Assembly (NCBI RefSeq): GCF_023973145.1
Contig: NZ_CP099546.1
Location: 2,294,001-2,358,000 of the forward strand
DNA: 64,000 nucleotides
Direction of reading: 5' to 3'
Source of the DNA: Natronosalvus vescus
Lineage (GTDB): Archaea; Halobacteriota; Halobacteria; Halobacteriales; Natrialbaceae
The number at the start of each line of letters is the position of its first letter. The stretch's first letter is position 1. The translations under genes were made by a program, and so were the position numbers. The notes under the pieces are model-generated. The model did no database searches and had not been told where the DNA came from. It saw nothing but the letters and a program-made list of their open reading frames with translations. Below, piece by piece: positions 27,103-36,079 of the stretch.

Positions 27103-28473
27103 CTACGGAACCGATTCCGCGATCTCGTCGATCGAGTGGACGCGAACCCCGGTCGGTCGCTTCGTAAACTGACCGAGCGCTCGAGCGATGATTCGGTCGG
27201 CACCGGTATCGGCCGCCACGTCCAGGAGTTGCTGGCTCGCGATGCCGTCGAGGATAACCGTCGAGAGCGCGTCGTCCGCGTTCGCCTCGAGCAACTCGAT
27301 AACGTCACCCGCTTCGCCGTCGGCGAGGGGTTCGTTCTCGGCGTCGAGCAACCGCACTCGGTCGGTGTCGGCTCTGATGATCTCGTTTGCTTGGTCGTAG
27401 AGCGTCGCCGGAACCGTCGGTGACGATTCTGCAGTCGTCCGTTCGGCTTCCGGTGGTGTGCTCGCGGATTCTGGGGGGTGATGATCGGACGTAGCGGCGT
27501 TGTTCTCGGTAGCGGTCGCTCCGCTCGTGGCGGCCGTCTCGGCGGATTCCGCTGCATCGAGCGCCGATTTGACTGCCGACTGAGAAGGCTGGCTGCCAGT
27601 TTCGGTCACCGGTGGCGCTGGCGTTGCACTGCCGTCCGTGGCGGCGATCGCATCTCGAGGTTCGTTCGTCCCCGAAACGGTCTCGTACGGCACCTTGTTT
27701 CGCAAGGCGGTGAACAGTTCGTGATGGTCGAGATCCTCGACGGAGCTGCCGGCGGGGGCGAAGGTGACGTAATCGATATCGCCGACCTGGGCGAGTTCCT
27801 CGAAGATCAGGTCGCCGCCGCGGTCGCCGTCGAGAAACACGGTGACCGTTCGATGGTGGGTGAGTTCGGCGACCGCGTCTGGGACGTTCGTCCCTTCGAC
27901 GGCGATGGCGTTTTTCACGCCGTATTTGAGCAACGTGAGGACGTCAGAGCGCCCTTCGACGACGATGATCGCGTCGCTGTCGGTGACGCGCGGCCCGGCG
28001 GGCAGTCCTTCGTACTCGGTGATGTCTTCGACCCGAACGTACTCGCGCACTTCGGCGAGGATTTCGTCTGAGGACATCACGGTGTCGTCGAAGCCCGTCC
28101 GCAGGAGTTCTTTCGCCCGATCGACGACGTCTTTGCGCTTGGCTGCACGGACGTCTTCGATCTCTTCGACCTCGAGGCTGGCCCGACACGGCCCGACGCG
28201 GGTGATGGTCTCGAGTGAGGCTGCGAGGGTCGCCGTTTCGACTTTGTCGAGGCTGGTGGCGATGGTCAACTGGCCGTGTGAGGTGCCTCTGGTGCTGGTG
28301 ATGTCGACGTCGATGCGGCCGACCTTCTGTGACTGACGGAGGTCGCGGAGGTCGAGTTCGTCGCCGAGGAGGCCCTCGGTCTGGCCGAAGATGGCACCGA
28401 CGACGTCGCTCCGCTCGACCACGCCGTCGGCCGTCACGTTCGCCCTGATGAGATATTTTGACGTGTCTTCCAT
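27103..28473 (-). CDS. dnaG: archaeal DnaG primase-like TOPRIM protein
   Basis: A 456-residue archaeal DnaG. The N-terminal domain begins MEDTSKYLIRANVTADGVVE, and the TOPRIM domain (about 165-250) has VVEGRSDVLTLLKYGVKNAI and FLDGDRGGD, which hold the metal-binding acidic residues. A low-complexity Ala/Thr/Glu linker (about 290-370) precedes a conserved C-terminal domain. In archaea DnaG is known both as a poly(A)-binding subunit of the RNA exosome and as a primase candidate. The start is ATG 28473; upstream residues are not conserved. Confidence 0.93.
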   Translation of the reverse strand: MEDTSKYLIRANVTADGVVERSDVVGAIFGQTEGLLGDELDLRDLRQSQKVGRIDVDITSTRGTSHGQLTIATSLDKVETATLAASLETITRVGPCRASLEVEEIEDVRAAKRKDVVDRAKELLRTGFDDTVMSSDEILAEVREYVRVEDITEYEGLPAGPRVTDSDAIIVVEGRSDVLTLLKYGVKNAIAVEGTNVPDAVAELTHHRTVTVFLDGDRGGDLIFEELAQVGDIDYVTFAPAGSSVEDLDHHELFTALRNKVPYETVSGTNEPRDAIAATDGSATPAPPVTETGSQPSQSAVKSALDAAESAETAATSGATATENNAATSDHHPPESASTPPEAERTTAESSPTVPATLYDQANEIIRADTDRVRLLDAENEPLADGEAGDVIELLEANADDALSTVILDGIASQQLLDVAADTGADRIIARALGQFTKRPTGVRVHSIDEIAESVP

Positions 28474-28740
28474 TGGAGATCCGTCCCGTCTGGGGGACTG
28501 CTGGCGCGGACACCGCGCCCGCAAACGCTTTACGTACTAGCTAGTCGTTCGCCGGCAAATACCTGTTGACCGGGAGGTCTGCCGTTCGGGTCGGTACACA
28601 CGGCTGACCCTGGCGAGGTGCTCGGGTGAGATGACATCGGTGTTCGGGTGGGCCGGCACCGATGCTCGACCGGGTTCGACACTCAACAGGGCGGATAGAA
28701 ATCGAGCAGCCGATTGCGATCGTGAACGCCTGACGCGAGC

Positions 28741-29136
28741 CTACTCGAGGCTGATGTCCGAGGATTTCTCGGCCGGTTCGAAGACGACCTCGAGGACGCC
28801 GTTGTTGTAGGTCGCCGAGGCGGTGTGTTCGTTGACCCGACGGGGCAGGGAGACGCGCTCGTCGTACTCGCGGTGGTCGCTCCGGGCGGAGATGGTGAGG
28901 GTCTTGCCGTCGCACTCGAGTTCGATATTCTGTTTTTCGACGCCTGGAAGGTCAGCGATGACGCGGACTTCGTCGTCTGCGTCGTGGACGTCGACGTGGG
29001 TGTCGGTTCCGAAGCCGCTATCGACGGCTCCCCCCGATTCGAAGTCTACGTCGGCCCCACTCATCATCTCGTTCATCATCCGTTCGATCTCTCGAAAGAG
29101 GTCATCAAAGGGTTCGTCGCGGTCGTCACGGCGCAT
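28741..29136 (-). CDS. Hsp20 / alpha-crystallin small heat-shock protein
   Basis: A 131-residue ATP-independent holdase. The N-terminal arm is acidic and Met-rich (EIERMMNEMMSG). The alpha-crystallin domain is at about residues 45-125, with VIADLPGVEKQNIELECDG and the family VNGV/YNNGVLEVVF strands. Length is typical. A downstream TATA-like stretch (cctttttg in the transcribed direction, near 29163) fits a promoter close to the ATG at 29136. A 52-base longer frame upstream is unlikely. Confidence 0.92.
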   Translation of the reverse strand: MRRDDRDEPFDDLFREIERMMNEMMSGADVDFESGGAVDSGFGTDTHVDVHDADDEVRVIADLPGVEKQNIELECDGKTLTISARSDHREYDERVSLPRRVNEHTASATYNNGVLEVVFEPAEKSSDISLE

Positions 29137-29307
29137 ACCAGTCGGTAAGGATGGGAGGTGCAAAAAGGTGTTCCTCACGGTCATCGATCGAGAAGCGTTC
29201 GGACGTCTCTCCGGAGAGTTCCAACCGATTCTCCGGGACTGCTCTCCGGCGGGTTTACAACGTTTCTACGGGGAACCGGCCGATCTGCAACTGATTTGAG
29301 TGGAGAG

Positions 29308-30375
29308 TCAGTCGGCCGTCTGGGTATCGAGTGAGGGCAGTTTCCGGTCGTCGAGGCGGCCAAAGCCGATGCCGAGGGTCTCGTTCGTGAGCGAGCGACT
29401 CTCTGGGCCGGAAAGGTGGCCCGAAATCGCCCGAAGGGCGTCGACGTTCTCGGGGACGACGTCGGATTCCTGGTGGATGGCCTGCATACAGTAGAGGTCG
29501 TTGCCCTGTATCGTGACCGACTCCTCCCAGATGCAGTTCTCCCAGATGTCGCCGCGTGGGCGGCCAGCGTCGAGGGCCATATCTTTGAGCGTGCCTGCAC
29601 CGTCGATGCGGGCGTACTCGGGCACCATGACGGTTCGATCCTGGGCGGCGAGCAGGTCGCGCACGTCTGCTTCGTCGGCGGGCGGGTTCTCGAGGGTGAC
29701 GTTGATGGTGTGAACGTGCATCATCGTCGTGGGAACCTTGAGGCCGATGGTGTCGATGTCGAGATCCGGGAAGATCGTCTGGACGTCGGGGCCGTGGTGG
29801 GAGGGCACCGAGACGGGATCGGGCACCGCGTCGTTGATCGGGCCGCGGTCGGTCTGGTTGGGATCGCCGCCGCGTCGAACCAGCGTGGCTCGAACCTTCT
29901 CGATCCCGTAGGCTTCCTCAAGTGGGGCGACGAGCCGGGAGAGGCCAGTGGTGTTGCAGGAGACGACGCGGACGTAGTCGGCGTCTTCGGCTTCGTCGTA
30001 GTTCACGCGGGCGTTGAAGCTGACTTCAGCGACGGTGGCGTCCTCACCGCCCTGGAAGATCGCGGGGGTGTCGTGGCGTTCGTACAGCGGGCGGTTCTGG
30101 GCACCAATACCGGAGGGCGTTGCGTCGACGACGACGTCGCTTTCGGCGACCAGTTCGTCGACCGTGCCGGCGACGTCGATGCCGATTTCGCGGAACGCAT
30201 CGATTCGCCCTTCGTCGACGGCGAAGAGGCGGTAGCCAGCCTCAACGGCGTTGACTGCCACGTAGTCTGGGCTCACCTTGGCGACGCCACAGACCTCCAT
30301 GTCGGGCTGTGCCCGGACGGCGTCTGCGACGCGTTTCCCGATGGTTCCGTATCCGTTGATTCCGACCCGAAGCAT
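29308..30375 (-). CDS. gapII: glyceraldehyde-3-phosphate dehydrogenase, archaeal type II (gluconeogenic)
   Basis: Interconverts 1,3-bisphosphoglycerate and glyceraldehyde-3-phosphate. The 355-residue protein has the NAD(P)-binding [17 protein letters not shown] and the archaeal active-site SCNTTGL with Cys140. It belongs to the archaeal class, distinct from the bacterial-type GAPDH next door. In Haloferax volcanii the type II enzyme works in gluconeogenesis and the type I enzyme in glycolysis. Its promoter box (tataat, 30402-30407) lies about 27 bases before the ATG, giving a near-leaderless mRNA. A TrmB-like site lies upstream of the box. Confidence 0.93.
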   Translation of the reverse strand: MLRVGINGYGTIGKRVADAVRAQPDMEVCGVAKVSPDYVAVNAVEAGYRLFAVDEGRIDAFREIGIDVAGTVDELVAESDVVVDATPSGIGAQNRPLYERHDTPAIFQGGEDATVAEVSFNARVNYDEAEDADYVRVVSCNTTGLSRLVAPLEEAYGIEKVRATLVRRGGDPNQTDRGPINDAVPDPVSVPSHHGPDVQTIFPDLDIDTIGLKVPTTMMHVHTINVTLENPPADEADVRDLLAAQDRTVMVPEYARIDGAGTLKDMALDAGRPRGDIWENCIWEESVTIQGNDLYCMQAIHQESDVVPENVDALRAISGHLSGPESRSLTNETLGIGFGRLDDRKLPSLDTQTAD

Positions 30376-30432
30376 ACGAGTGCTCCTCCACTGACGACGG
30401 GTATAATAGTTTCGGATAGGTTGATAGATGTT

Positions 30433-30448
30433 AACTCGTAATTGAGTA
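30433..30448 (+). promoter_or_regulatory. TrmB-like binding site upstream of gapII
   Basis: Reads AACT-N7-GAGTA against the published haloarchaeal TrmB motif TACT-N7/8-GAGTA, one mismatch. It contains the symmetric core ACTC-N6-GAGT. It lies about 26-46 bases upstream of the gapII TATA box (30402-30407), the arrangement expected for activation of a gluconeogenic gene. Assignment is inference from the motif and position. Confidence 0.55.
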
Positions 30449-30636
30449 ACTTGGGGAAAAATCGACAGACGTAGCTGTGTTATAAATTCTCATTGTGACT
30501 GTGTGTCTATGTTTATTAGCTGGTAGTTAAACCGTACCCGATCGTCGAACACTTCCTTTTGCACCCGCCAAACACGACAGTCACCACCGTGTTTTCGACA
30601 CGAAGGGGGCAACTACTTTAACGGTGGAAAACATAC

Positions 30637-30652
30637 TACTCAGATATGAGTG
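30637..30652 (+). promoter_or_regulatory. TrmB-like binding site over the gapI start
   Basis: Reads TACT-N7-GAGTG, one mismatch from TACT-N7/8-GAGTA, and shares the symmetric ACTC-N6-GAGT core with the gapII site. It overlaps the predicted transcription and translation starts of gapI (TATA-like ctttaa near 30616-30622, ATG 30646). A regulator bound here would block transcription, fitting repression of a glycolytic gene when glucose is absent. Confidence 0.55.
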
Positions 30653-31719
30653 AACATTCATTTACAGAAGACCCTACGGACGACGAGGTCGTTCGCGTCG
30701 GCCTCAACGGCTTCGGCCGCATCGGCCGAAATGTCCTGCGCGCCTCGCTCGAATACGAGGGGCTCGAAATCGTCGCGATCAACGACGTGATGGACAACGA
30801 CGACATGGAGTACCTGCTCCGGTACGACACCGTTCACGGCCGCCTCGAAGGTATCGAGCGCGACGGTGATACCCTGTTCGTCGACGGCAAAGAAATCCAC
30901 CTTCTCTCCGAGCGAGACCCCTCTCAGCTCCCGTGGGACGACCTCGACGTCGACGTCGCGTTCGAAGCGACCGGCCTGTTTCGCACCTACGACGACGCCG
31001 CCCAGCACCTCCAGGCTGGTGCCGAGAAGGTACTCATCTCCGCACCGCCGAAAGGCGACAAGGACGTACCGATGTTCGTCTACGGCGTCAACCACGACGA
31101 GTACGCTGGTGAAGATGTCCTCTCGAACGCTTCCTGCACGACCAACAGTGTCGCCCCCGTCGTGAAGGTGCTCGACGAGACGTTCGGCATCGAATCCGGC
31201 CTGCTCACGACCGTCCACGCCTACACCGGCACCCAGGCCCTGATCGACGGCCCCCAGACCAAACGCCGCCGTGGCCGTGCCGCCGCCGAGAACATCATCC
31301 CGACCTCGACGGGTGCCGCCATTGCCACCACCGAAGTCCTCCCCCAACTCGAAGGGAAACTCGACGGCATGGCGATGCGCGTCCCCGTCCCCAACGGCTC
31401 GATCACCGACCTCACCGTCGACCTCGAGGCCGACGTCACCAAGGACGACATCGAAGCGGCCATTCGCGACGCCGCTGACGGCGAGCTTGCCGGCGTCCTC
31501 GGCTACACCGACGAGGAGATCGTCTCTCGGGACATCGTTGGCCTCCCGTTCTCGTCGTACGTCGACCTCGAGTCCACGATGGTGCTCGAGGGCGGCCTCG
31601 TGAAGGTGCTCACCTGGTACGACAACGAGTACGGCTTCTCGAACCGGATGCTCGATCTGGCACTCTACGTCGTTTCCGAGACCGAACACGAAACTGAGAT
31701 CGAAGAAGCCGCCGCGTAA
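30646..31719 (+). CDS. gapI: glyceraldehyde-3-phosphate dehydrogenase, bacterial type I (glycolytic)
   Basis: Oxidises glyceraldehyde-3-phosphate to 1,3-bisphosphoglycerate with NAD(P). The 357-residue protein has VGLNGFGRIGRNVLRAS, the catalytic block NASCTTNSVAPV with Cys164, HAYTGTQALIDGP and the C-terminal WYDNEYGFSNRM, all classic bacterial-type. It is transcribed away from gapII and towards pgk, its next step in the pathway. The leader is about two bases. Its third-position GC bias looks strong, as for a highly expressed gene. Confidence 0.97.
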   Translation: MSEHSFTEDPTDDEVVRVGLNGFGRIGRNVLRASLEYEGLEIVAINDVMDNDDMEYLLRYDTVHGRLEGIERDGDTLFVDGKEIHLLSERDPSQLPWDDLDVDVAFEATGLFRTYDDAAQHLQAGAEKVLISAPPKGDKDVPMFVYGVNHDEYAGEDVLSNASCTTNSVAPVVKVLDETFGIESGLLTTVHAYTGTQALIDGPQTKRRRGRAAAENIIPTSTGAAIATTEVLPQLEGKLDGMAMRVPVPNGSITDLTVDLEADVTKDDIEAAIRDAADGELAGVLGYTDEEIVSRDIVGLPFSSYVDLESTMVLEGGLVKVLTWYDNEYGFSNRMLDLALYVVSETEHETEIEEAAA

Positions 31720-31974
31720 GGGGACTCGAGGTCTCGACATCTCTATCGGACGATAGCGACACCGGTCACCGACTTGCGTCGTGGTTGGTATCTTTCTCTC
31801 TATTAGTTCTGATCCCAGTTCGTCCCATTTGTCGTATTGCTACTCCTTCTATAGTCTAACACTTCCCAATCTGTAGTGATGATCCTCACCGCAGTCATCG
31901 CAACCGTTCCCCAGAAATCGCAATAGCCGGCGCTATCCGTCCGTTTTAAGCGCCCGGATCGCACCGGTACACGC

Positions 31975-33186
31975 ATGTTCAAGACTATCGACGACCTCGA
32001 GCCCGGCCAGCGACTCCTCGTCCGAGTCGACCTCAACGCTCCCGTCGAGGACGGCGTCGCCCAGGACAACCGTCGCTTCGCCAGCCACGCCGACTCTATC
32101 CGCCGGCTCCTCGAGGACGACCACGCCGTCGCCCTCATGGCCCACCAGGGCCGCCCCGGACGTGACACGTTCATCTCGCTCGAGAGCCACGCCGCGGTGC
32201 TGGCCGACCATCTCGGCCAGGACGTCGACGTCGACTTCGTCGCCGACACCTACGGCGAGGAGGCCCTCGCCGCCATCGACGCCCTCGAGTCGGGTGACGT
32301 CCTGTTGCTCGAGAACGTCCGCATGTGCGAGGACGAACTCCCCGAGAAGGATCCCGAGGCGCACGCCGAAAGTGAGTTCGTCCGAACACTCGCGCCACGG
32401 TTCAATGCCTACGTCAACGACGCCTACTCGGCGGCCCACCGCGCCCACGCCTCGCTCGTGGGCTTCCCGCTCCTCTTGGACGCCTACGCGGGGCCGGTGA
32501 TGGACGCCGAGTACACCGCCAACTCCGCAATTCAGGGGCGGACGTTCGACGGCCCGGTTACGATGGTTCTCGGCGGCACGAAAGCCGAGGATCTCATCCC
32601 CGTCATCGAGGAGGTCGAGGACACCGTCGACCGGTTCTGTCTCGGTGGCATCGTCGGCGAACTCTTCTGTCGGGCGGCCGGCCACGACGTCGGCTACGAC
32701 GTCGACGACACCGAGTTCTTCGACCACCAGTGGGACGACCACGCCGAAACGATCGAACGCATCCTCGAGACCTACGGTGACCGCCTCACCCTCGCCACCG
32801 ACCTCGCCTACGAGGACGCAGATGGCGAGCGCGCCGAAGTCGCCCTCGAGGGACTCGAGAAGGACACCTCCTATCTCGACGTCGGCAGCGAGACGGCGGA
32901 CACCTACGCCGATCTCGTCCGCGAATCCGATGCGGTCTTCGTCAAGGGTGCACTCGGCGTCTTCGAGGACGAACGGTTCGCCCACGGCACCGTCGAAGTC
33001 CTCAGCGCTATCGCCGAGACCGACTGCTTCTCCGTCGTCGGCGGCGGGGACACCTCCCGCGCCATCGGGATGTACGGTCTCGACGAGAACGATTTCTCCC
33101 ACGTCTCCATCGCCGGCGGCGCGTACGTCCGTGCGCTCACCGGCGACTCACTGATCGGCGTCGAGGTGCTCGAGGACGCGGTCTGA
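31975..33186 (+). CDS. pgk: 3-phosphoglycerate kinase
   Basis: Transfers phosphate between 1,3-bisphosphoglycerate and ADP. The 403-residue protein has the N-terminal LLVRVDLNAPVEDG, the AHQGRPG block of the substrate site, the NDAYSAAHRAHAS block, the hinge region VLGGTKAEDLIPV and the nucleotide-binding VVGGGDTSRAI near the C-terminus. Length is normal. It lies 255 bases after gapI on the same strand with its own TATA-like gttttaag about 30 bases before the ATG, so it has at least its own promoter. Confidence 0.97.
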   Translation: MFKTIDDLEPGQRLLVRVDLNAPVEDGVAQDNRRFASHADSIRRLLEDDHAVALMAHQGRPGRDTFISLESHAAVLADHLGQDVDVDFVADTYGEEALAAIDALESGDVLLLENVRMCEDELPEKDPEAHAESEFVRTLAPRFNAYVNDAYSAAHRAHASLVGFPLLLDAYAGPVMDAEYTANSAIQGRTFDGPVTMVLGGTKAEDLIPVIEEVEDTVDRFCLGGIVGELFCRAAGHDVGYDVDDTEFFDHQWDDHAETIERILETYGDRLTLATDLAYEDADGERAEVALEGLEKDTSYLDVGSETADTYADLVRESDAVFVKGALGVFEDERFAHGTVEVLSAIAETDCFSVVGGGDTSRAIGMYGLDENDFSHVSIAGGAYVRALTGDSLIGVEVLEDAV

Positions 33187-33220
33187 TTTTCTCTCACTGA
33201 GGTTCACTCTTGTCGACCGG

Positions 33221-34344
33221 TCAGTCGCTGATCGTCCCCTCGAGTGAGCCCAGTACCGACCCGTCGAACCGACACTTTGGGATCGCGAGTTTCGGTGTGA
33301 CCTCGTCACCTGTTCTCCCGGCCGAATCCCACTATCGAATCCCCCTCCGCTGTCGACCGCCGCTCCACTATCGGCCACTCCTCCACTGGCGACAACCGAC
33401 CCTGCCTCGAGGTCGACGACGAGATCGGCGTACTGCTCGAGATAGCGCCGATTCGCTGGCCGCTCTCCCTCGGTCACACAGACGAATACGGCCAGGGCAT
33501 CGATGTCACCTGTTCGCGTCGCCACAGTTGACAGAAAGTCGAGATACGGCTCCCGATCGGCTCCCTCGAGACTGTTGGCCGTCTCGATCAGTAGCGTCGC
33601 CCTGTCGGGCAGTTTGTCGATCAGGACGAGCGCCTCGTCGATGCGTGCAGCCGCGTTTTCTCCCTCCAGCATACGAACCGTCGGCGCGCCGGTCTCGGTT
33701 GCCGTTCGCTCGAGTCCTCTCGTCACGTTCGCGACCGGGCGGTCGGTGCTGAGATACAGCGTTCCGCGGGGTGCGGTGAGCCGAGCGACGTGGTGGTCGA
33801 GCGACCCCGCTGCCGGCCCGCGCAAGGCCACCACCGACCCCGGCGGCACGCCACCATCGAGTACCCGATCGAGCGGCTCGAGGTCGGCGCGTGACGTGAG
33901 GCGATGGGAGACGATCACGTCAGACTGTGAGACACCGACGGCCGGGACGGCGCTCGGTCGCTGGCTAGCCGAGACGAGACTGACGCCCGGTGCCCGGCCG
34001 CGCGTGAGGATCGTTTCCAGCGCGGACTGTGCGACCCCGTCGAAGAACGTGTGGGCTTCGTCGAGCAAGAGCCAGGGGAGTCGGTCGATGGTTTCCTCTA
34101 TGCGTGCCCGGTACAGCGTCTCACCGACCCCACGAACGACGGCGTTCATCGCGGCGTCGTCCAACCCGGAGACGTCGAGGACGGACACCTCGCTTCCAGC
34201 GAGGTCGGCTGCGGTGAGTCCGTCGTGATCGAATACCCCCCAGGAACTGGCGAGCTCGAGGTGGGGGACGAGGTGTTCGTCATCGGGGAAGCGACAGTGG
34301 TGGCTGGTATGGGCGAGCGGACACCGACTCGACGATCTAACGAG
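33221..34344 (-). pseudogene. HerA-like ATPase fragment joined to a RecA/RAD55-like domain, 5'-truncated and frameshifted
   Basis: The minus-strand frame is open from 34344 to 33148. It begins without a good start or a P-loop. Its first part matches only the C-terminal half of a HerA-type ATPase (PWLLLDEAHTFF Walker B; RGRAPGVSLVSASQRPSA). That runs straight into a RecA/KaiC-like domain (DGGVPPGSVVALRGPAAG, no P-loop lysine). Near 33315 the coding sense moves one frame: KLAIPKCRFDGSVLG then a stop at 33221 is the natural-looking end, while the open frame runs on into pgk. It is a decayed gene, a deletion fusion or a sequence error. The GTG at 34188 could still express a fragment. Confidence 0.65.
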
Positions 34345-34365
34345 CTACCTGAGGTGGTCACGTGA
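34226..34365 (+). pseudogene. 3' remnant of a TrkA-C domain gene
   Basis: In this plus-strand frame the end reads GELEVGDEVFVIGEATVV, the typical last strand of an RCK-C domain, and its TGA overlaps the GTG start of the next gene (GTGA), as in a coupled operon. Further upstream, the frame carries only the reverse of the HerA-like gene, so the 5' part of this gene is missing. The exact junction lies between about 34222 and 34250. Confidence 0.5.
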
Positions 34366-35528
34366 GTGCCAGTGGGGTGGTGACGGTACCAGCGGTCGTG
34401 TCGCCGTGGACGCAGACGGCACTTGTCTCCATCCTCGGGCTGTCTCTCCTGGCCGGCGTGATGGCAACCAGGTGTACGTTCGTCCATCGCTGGGCGACGA
34501 CCTGGGCGATTCCGGTCGGCGCTGCCATCCTGCTTGGCATCACGTTGCCATCGATCGTCCTGACGATGGATGTGTTGCTCCGGGGACAGTTCATCGATCC
34601 AGCCCCGGCTGTCGGCGAGGCCAGTGCGCTCTACATCGTGGGGGTGGTGACTGGTGGTGTCGTCGTCTCGTTCGGTGGCCGGTACGCGGGTGACCACCTC
34701 GGCTGTAGCACGTTCGACATCTCCCGGATCGATACTGGTGGGGAGGTCACGACACTGATTCAATCGGCGGGCGTTGCCATTGCACTCACCCTTCCAACCG
34801 AACTCGCGGACGTCGATGGCTATCCGCCGGTCGCTGTGGAACGAAAACGTACGATCGCCGGTCGAACACCCCTGTTTCCGCGTCACCTCTCACGATCCGA
34901 CCTCGAGAAGCGCCTGCGTACGCGCCTCGAGGAGGACTTCGACCTCGGGCGCGTCACCGTGGCGGTCGACGATGACGGCTCGATAGACGCATTTGCCGTC
35001 GGTGGCCGCCGAGCGGGGCTGAGTCCGACGACTCCACCGTCGATGGAGGCCGTCGCCGTCGTCACAGATTGTACACCGGCGGTGAGTACCGGCGATCCGA
35101 TCGAACTCTGGGCCGGTGCCGACGACGGCGTGCGCCTCGTCTCGACTGGGATCGTCCATGCGGCTGATACCGACGTCGTCACTGTCGTCCTCGAGTCCGG
35201 TGTGGCTTCGATGATCGACGACGACACGGCCACGTACCGGCTGACGACGGCTGCAGATACTTCGACTGATGTACACGAACTGATCGGACTCACGCGTGTG
35301 GCGGCCGATCGGGTGGTGAAGCGAACGGTCGAGCCTGGAGCGGCAATCGATGGAGAGTTCGTCACCTGGGTGTCCGACACGGTACTCCTCATCGAACGAG
35401 ATGGCGAGTGTCTCCCGTTCCCCGATGGACGAGAGACGATCACGGCCGGTGATACCGTCCACACCTTCGTCCCTGCCGCGGAACGGCGAGGAGCGTCCTC
35501 GGTAATCGGATCGGGGCGTGATCCATGA
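34362..35528 (+). CDS. membrane protein with RCK-C-like domains (potassium transport regulator type)
   Basis: A 388-residue protein starting at GTG 34362. About three transmembrane helices occupy residues 15-110. A cytoplasmic part follows with a TrkA-C-like unit near 190-275 and another near 300-380, the latter ending in AGDTVHTFVP. It overlaps the TrkA-C remnant upstream by GTGA, so it was probably the second gene of a pair. Likely role: regulator or accessory subunit of K+ transport, by analogy. No ion-pore sequence is visible. Confidence 0.7.
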   Translation: MSASGVVTVPAVVSPWTQTALVSILGLSLLAGVMATRCTFVHRWATTWAIPVGAAILLGITLPSIVLTMDVLLRGQFIDPAPAVGEASALYIVGVVTGGVVVSFGGRYAGDHLGCSTFDISRIDTGGEVTTLIQSAGVAIALTLPTELADVDGYPPVAVERKRTIAGRTPLFPRHLSRSDLEKRLRTRLEEDFDLGRVTVAVDDDGSIDAFAVGGRRAGLSPTTPPSMEAVAVVTDCTPAVSTGDPIELWAGADDGVRLVSTGIVHAADTDVVTVVLESGVASMIDDDTATYRLTTAADTSTDVHELIGLTRVAADRVVKRTVEPGAAIDGEFVTWVSDTVLLIERDGECLPFPDGRETITAGDTVHTFVPAAERRGASSVIGSGRDP

Positions 35529-35617
35529 GCCTCGCTGGCTCCTTTTGGGGTTCGAACGGACGGTCGACTCGTCCAGGCGTGTCCGATTTTATATCCGAAC
35601 GGGCGGGAGTGACGCCC

Positions 35618-36049
35618 ATGGTCGAGGTCGATTCGAGGAAGACGGGCAGGGCGGGTGTGGCGTTCGTGCGAGTGGTCGTCACGAACACGCAGACGACGCC
35701 ACAGCACGTTCGCCTCCGCAGTACCCTCTCCGGCCCGATCTGGGTGCCACGGCGGGGTGACCTACCCGCGCCCGAGTGGGCTGGTGACGTCTGGGAAGCA
35801 ACCCTCGAGCCGGGACGCTGTCGTGGGTTCGGATTCGAAACCCCACTCGAACCGGTTCCGCGATTGCTCGAGATGGGGGCGGAAACGGAGGGAGTTGCTG
35901 GCAATCGTTCGGATGTCACGGAGCCTGCCGACCTCGAGTCGCCGGTCGAGTGTTGCTCCGTCGAGCCAGCGCCGCCAGCGTCCACTCGAGATCGACCTCG
36001 AGCCACCAAGCGTCCTCGCGACGCTCGAGGGGTGGTCCCCGGCGAGTGA
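35618..36049 (+). CDS. haloarchaeal protein of unknown function, probably frameshifted near its 3' end
   Basis: The open frame gives 143 residues from MVEVDSRK. The first 85 look like a beta-rich domain (RVVVTNTQTTPQHVRLRS; EPGRCRGFGFETP) of a haloarchaeal family I recall as DUF7857-like, unverified. After about 35960 good codon use moves to the other frame, which reads LEIDLEPPSVLATLEG and stops at 36083 with ATGA overlap onto the MinD-like gene. The natural protein therefore probably ends at 36083. Confidence 0.55.
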   Translation: MVEVDSRKTGRAGVAFVRVVVTNTQTTPQHVRLRSTLSGPIWVPRRGDLPAPEWAGDVWEATLEPGRCRGFGFETPLEPVPRLLEMGAETEGVAGNRSDVTEPADLESPVECCSVEPAPPASTRDRPRATKRPRDARGVVPGE

Positions 36050-36079
36050 CGTCGTCGCCCGTGATCTCCCTCGGGAGCG

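Noticed and set aside
31841-31856. TACT-N7-TAGTC upstream of pgk as a third TrmB site
   Set aside because: Two or more mismatches in the second half site and about 120 bases from the start; not enough to call.
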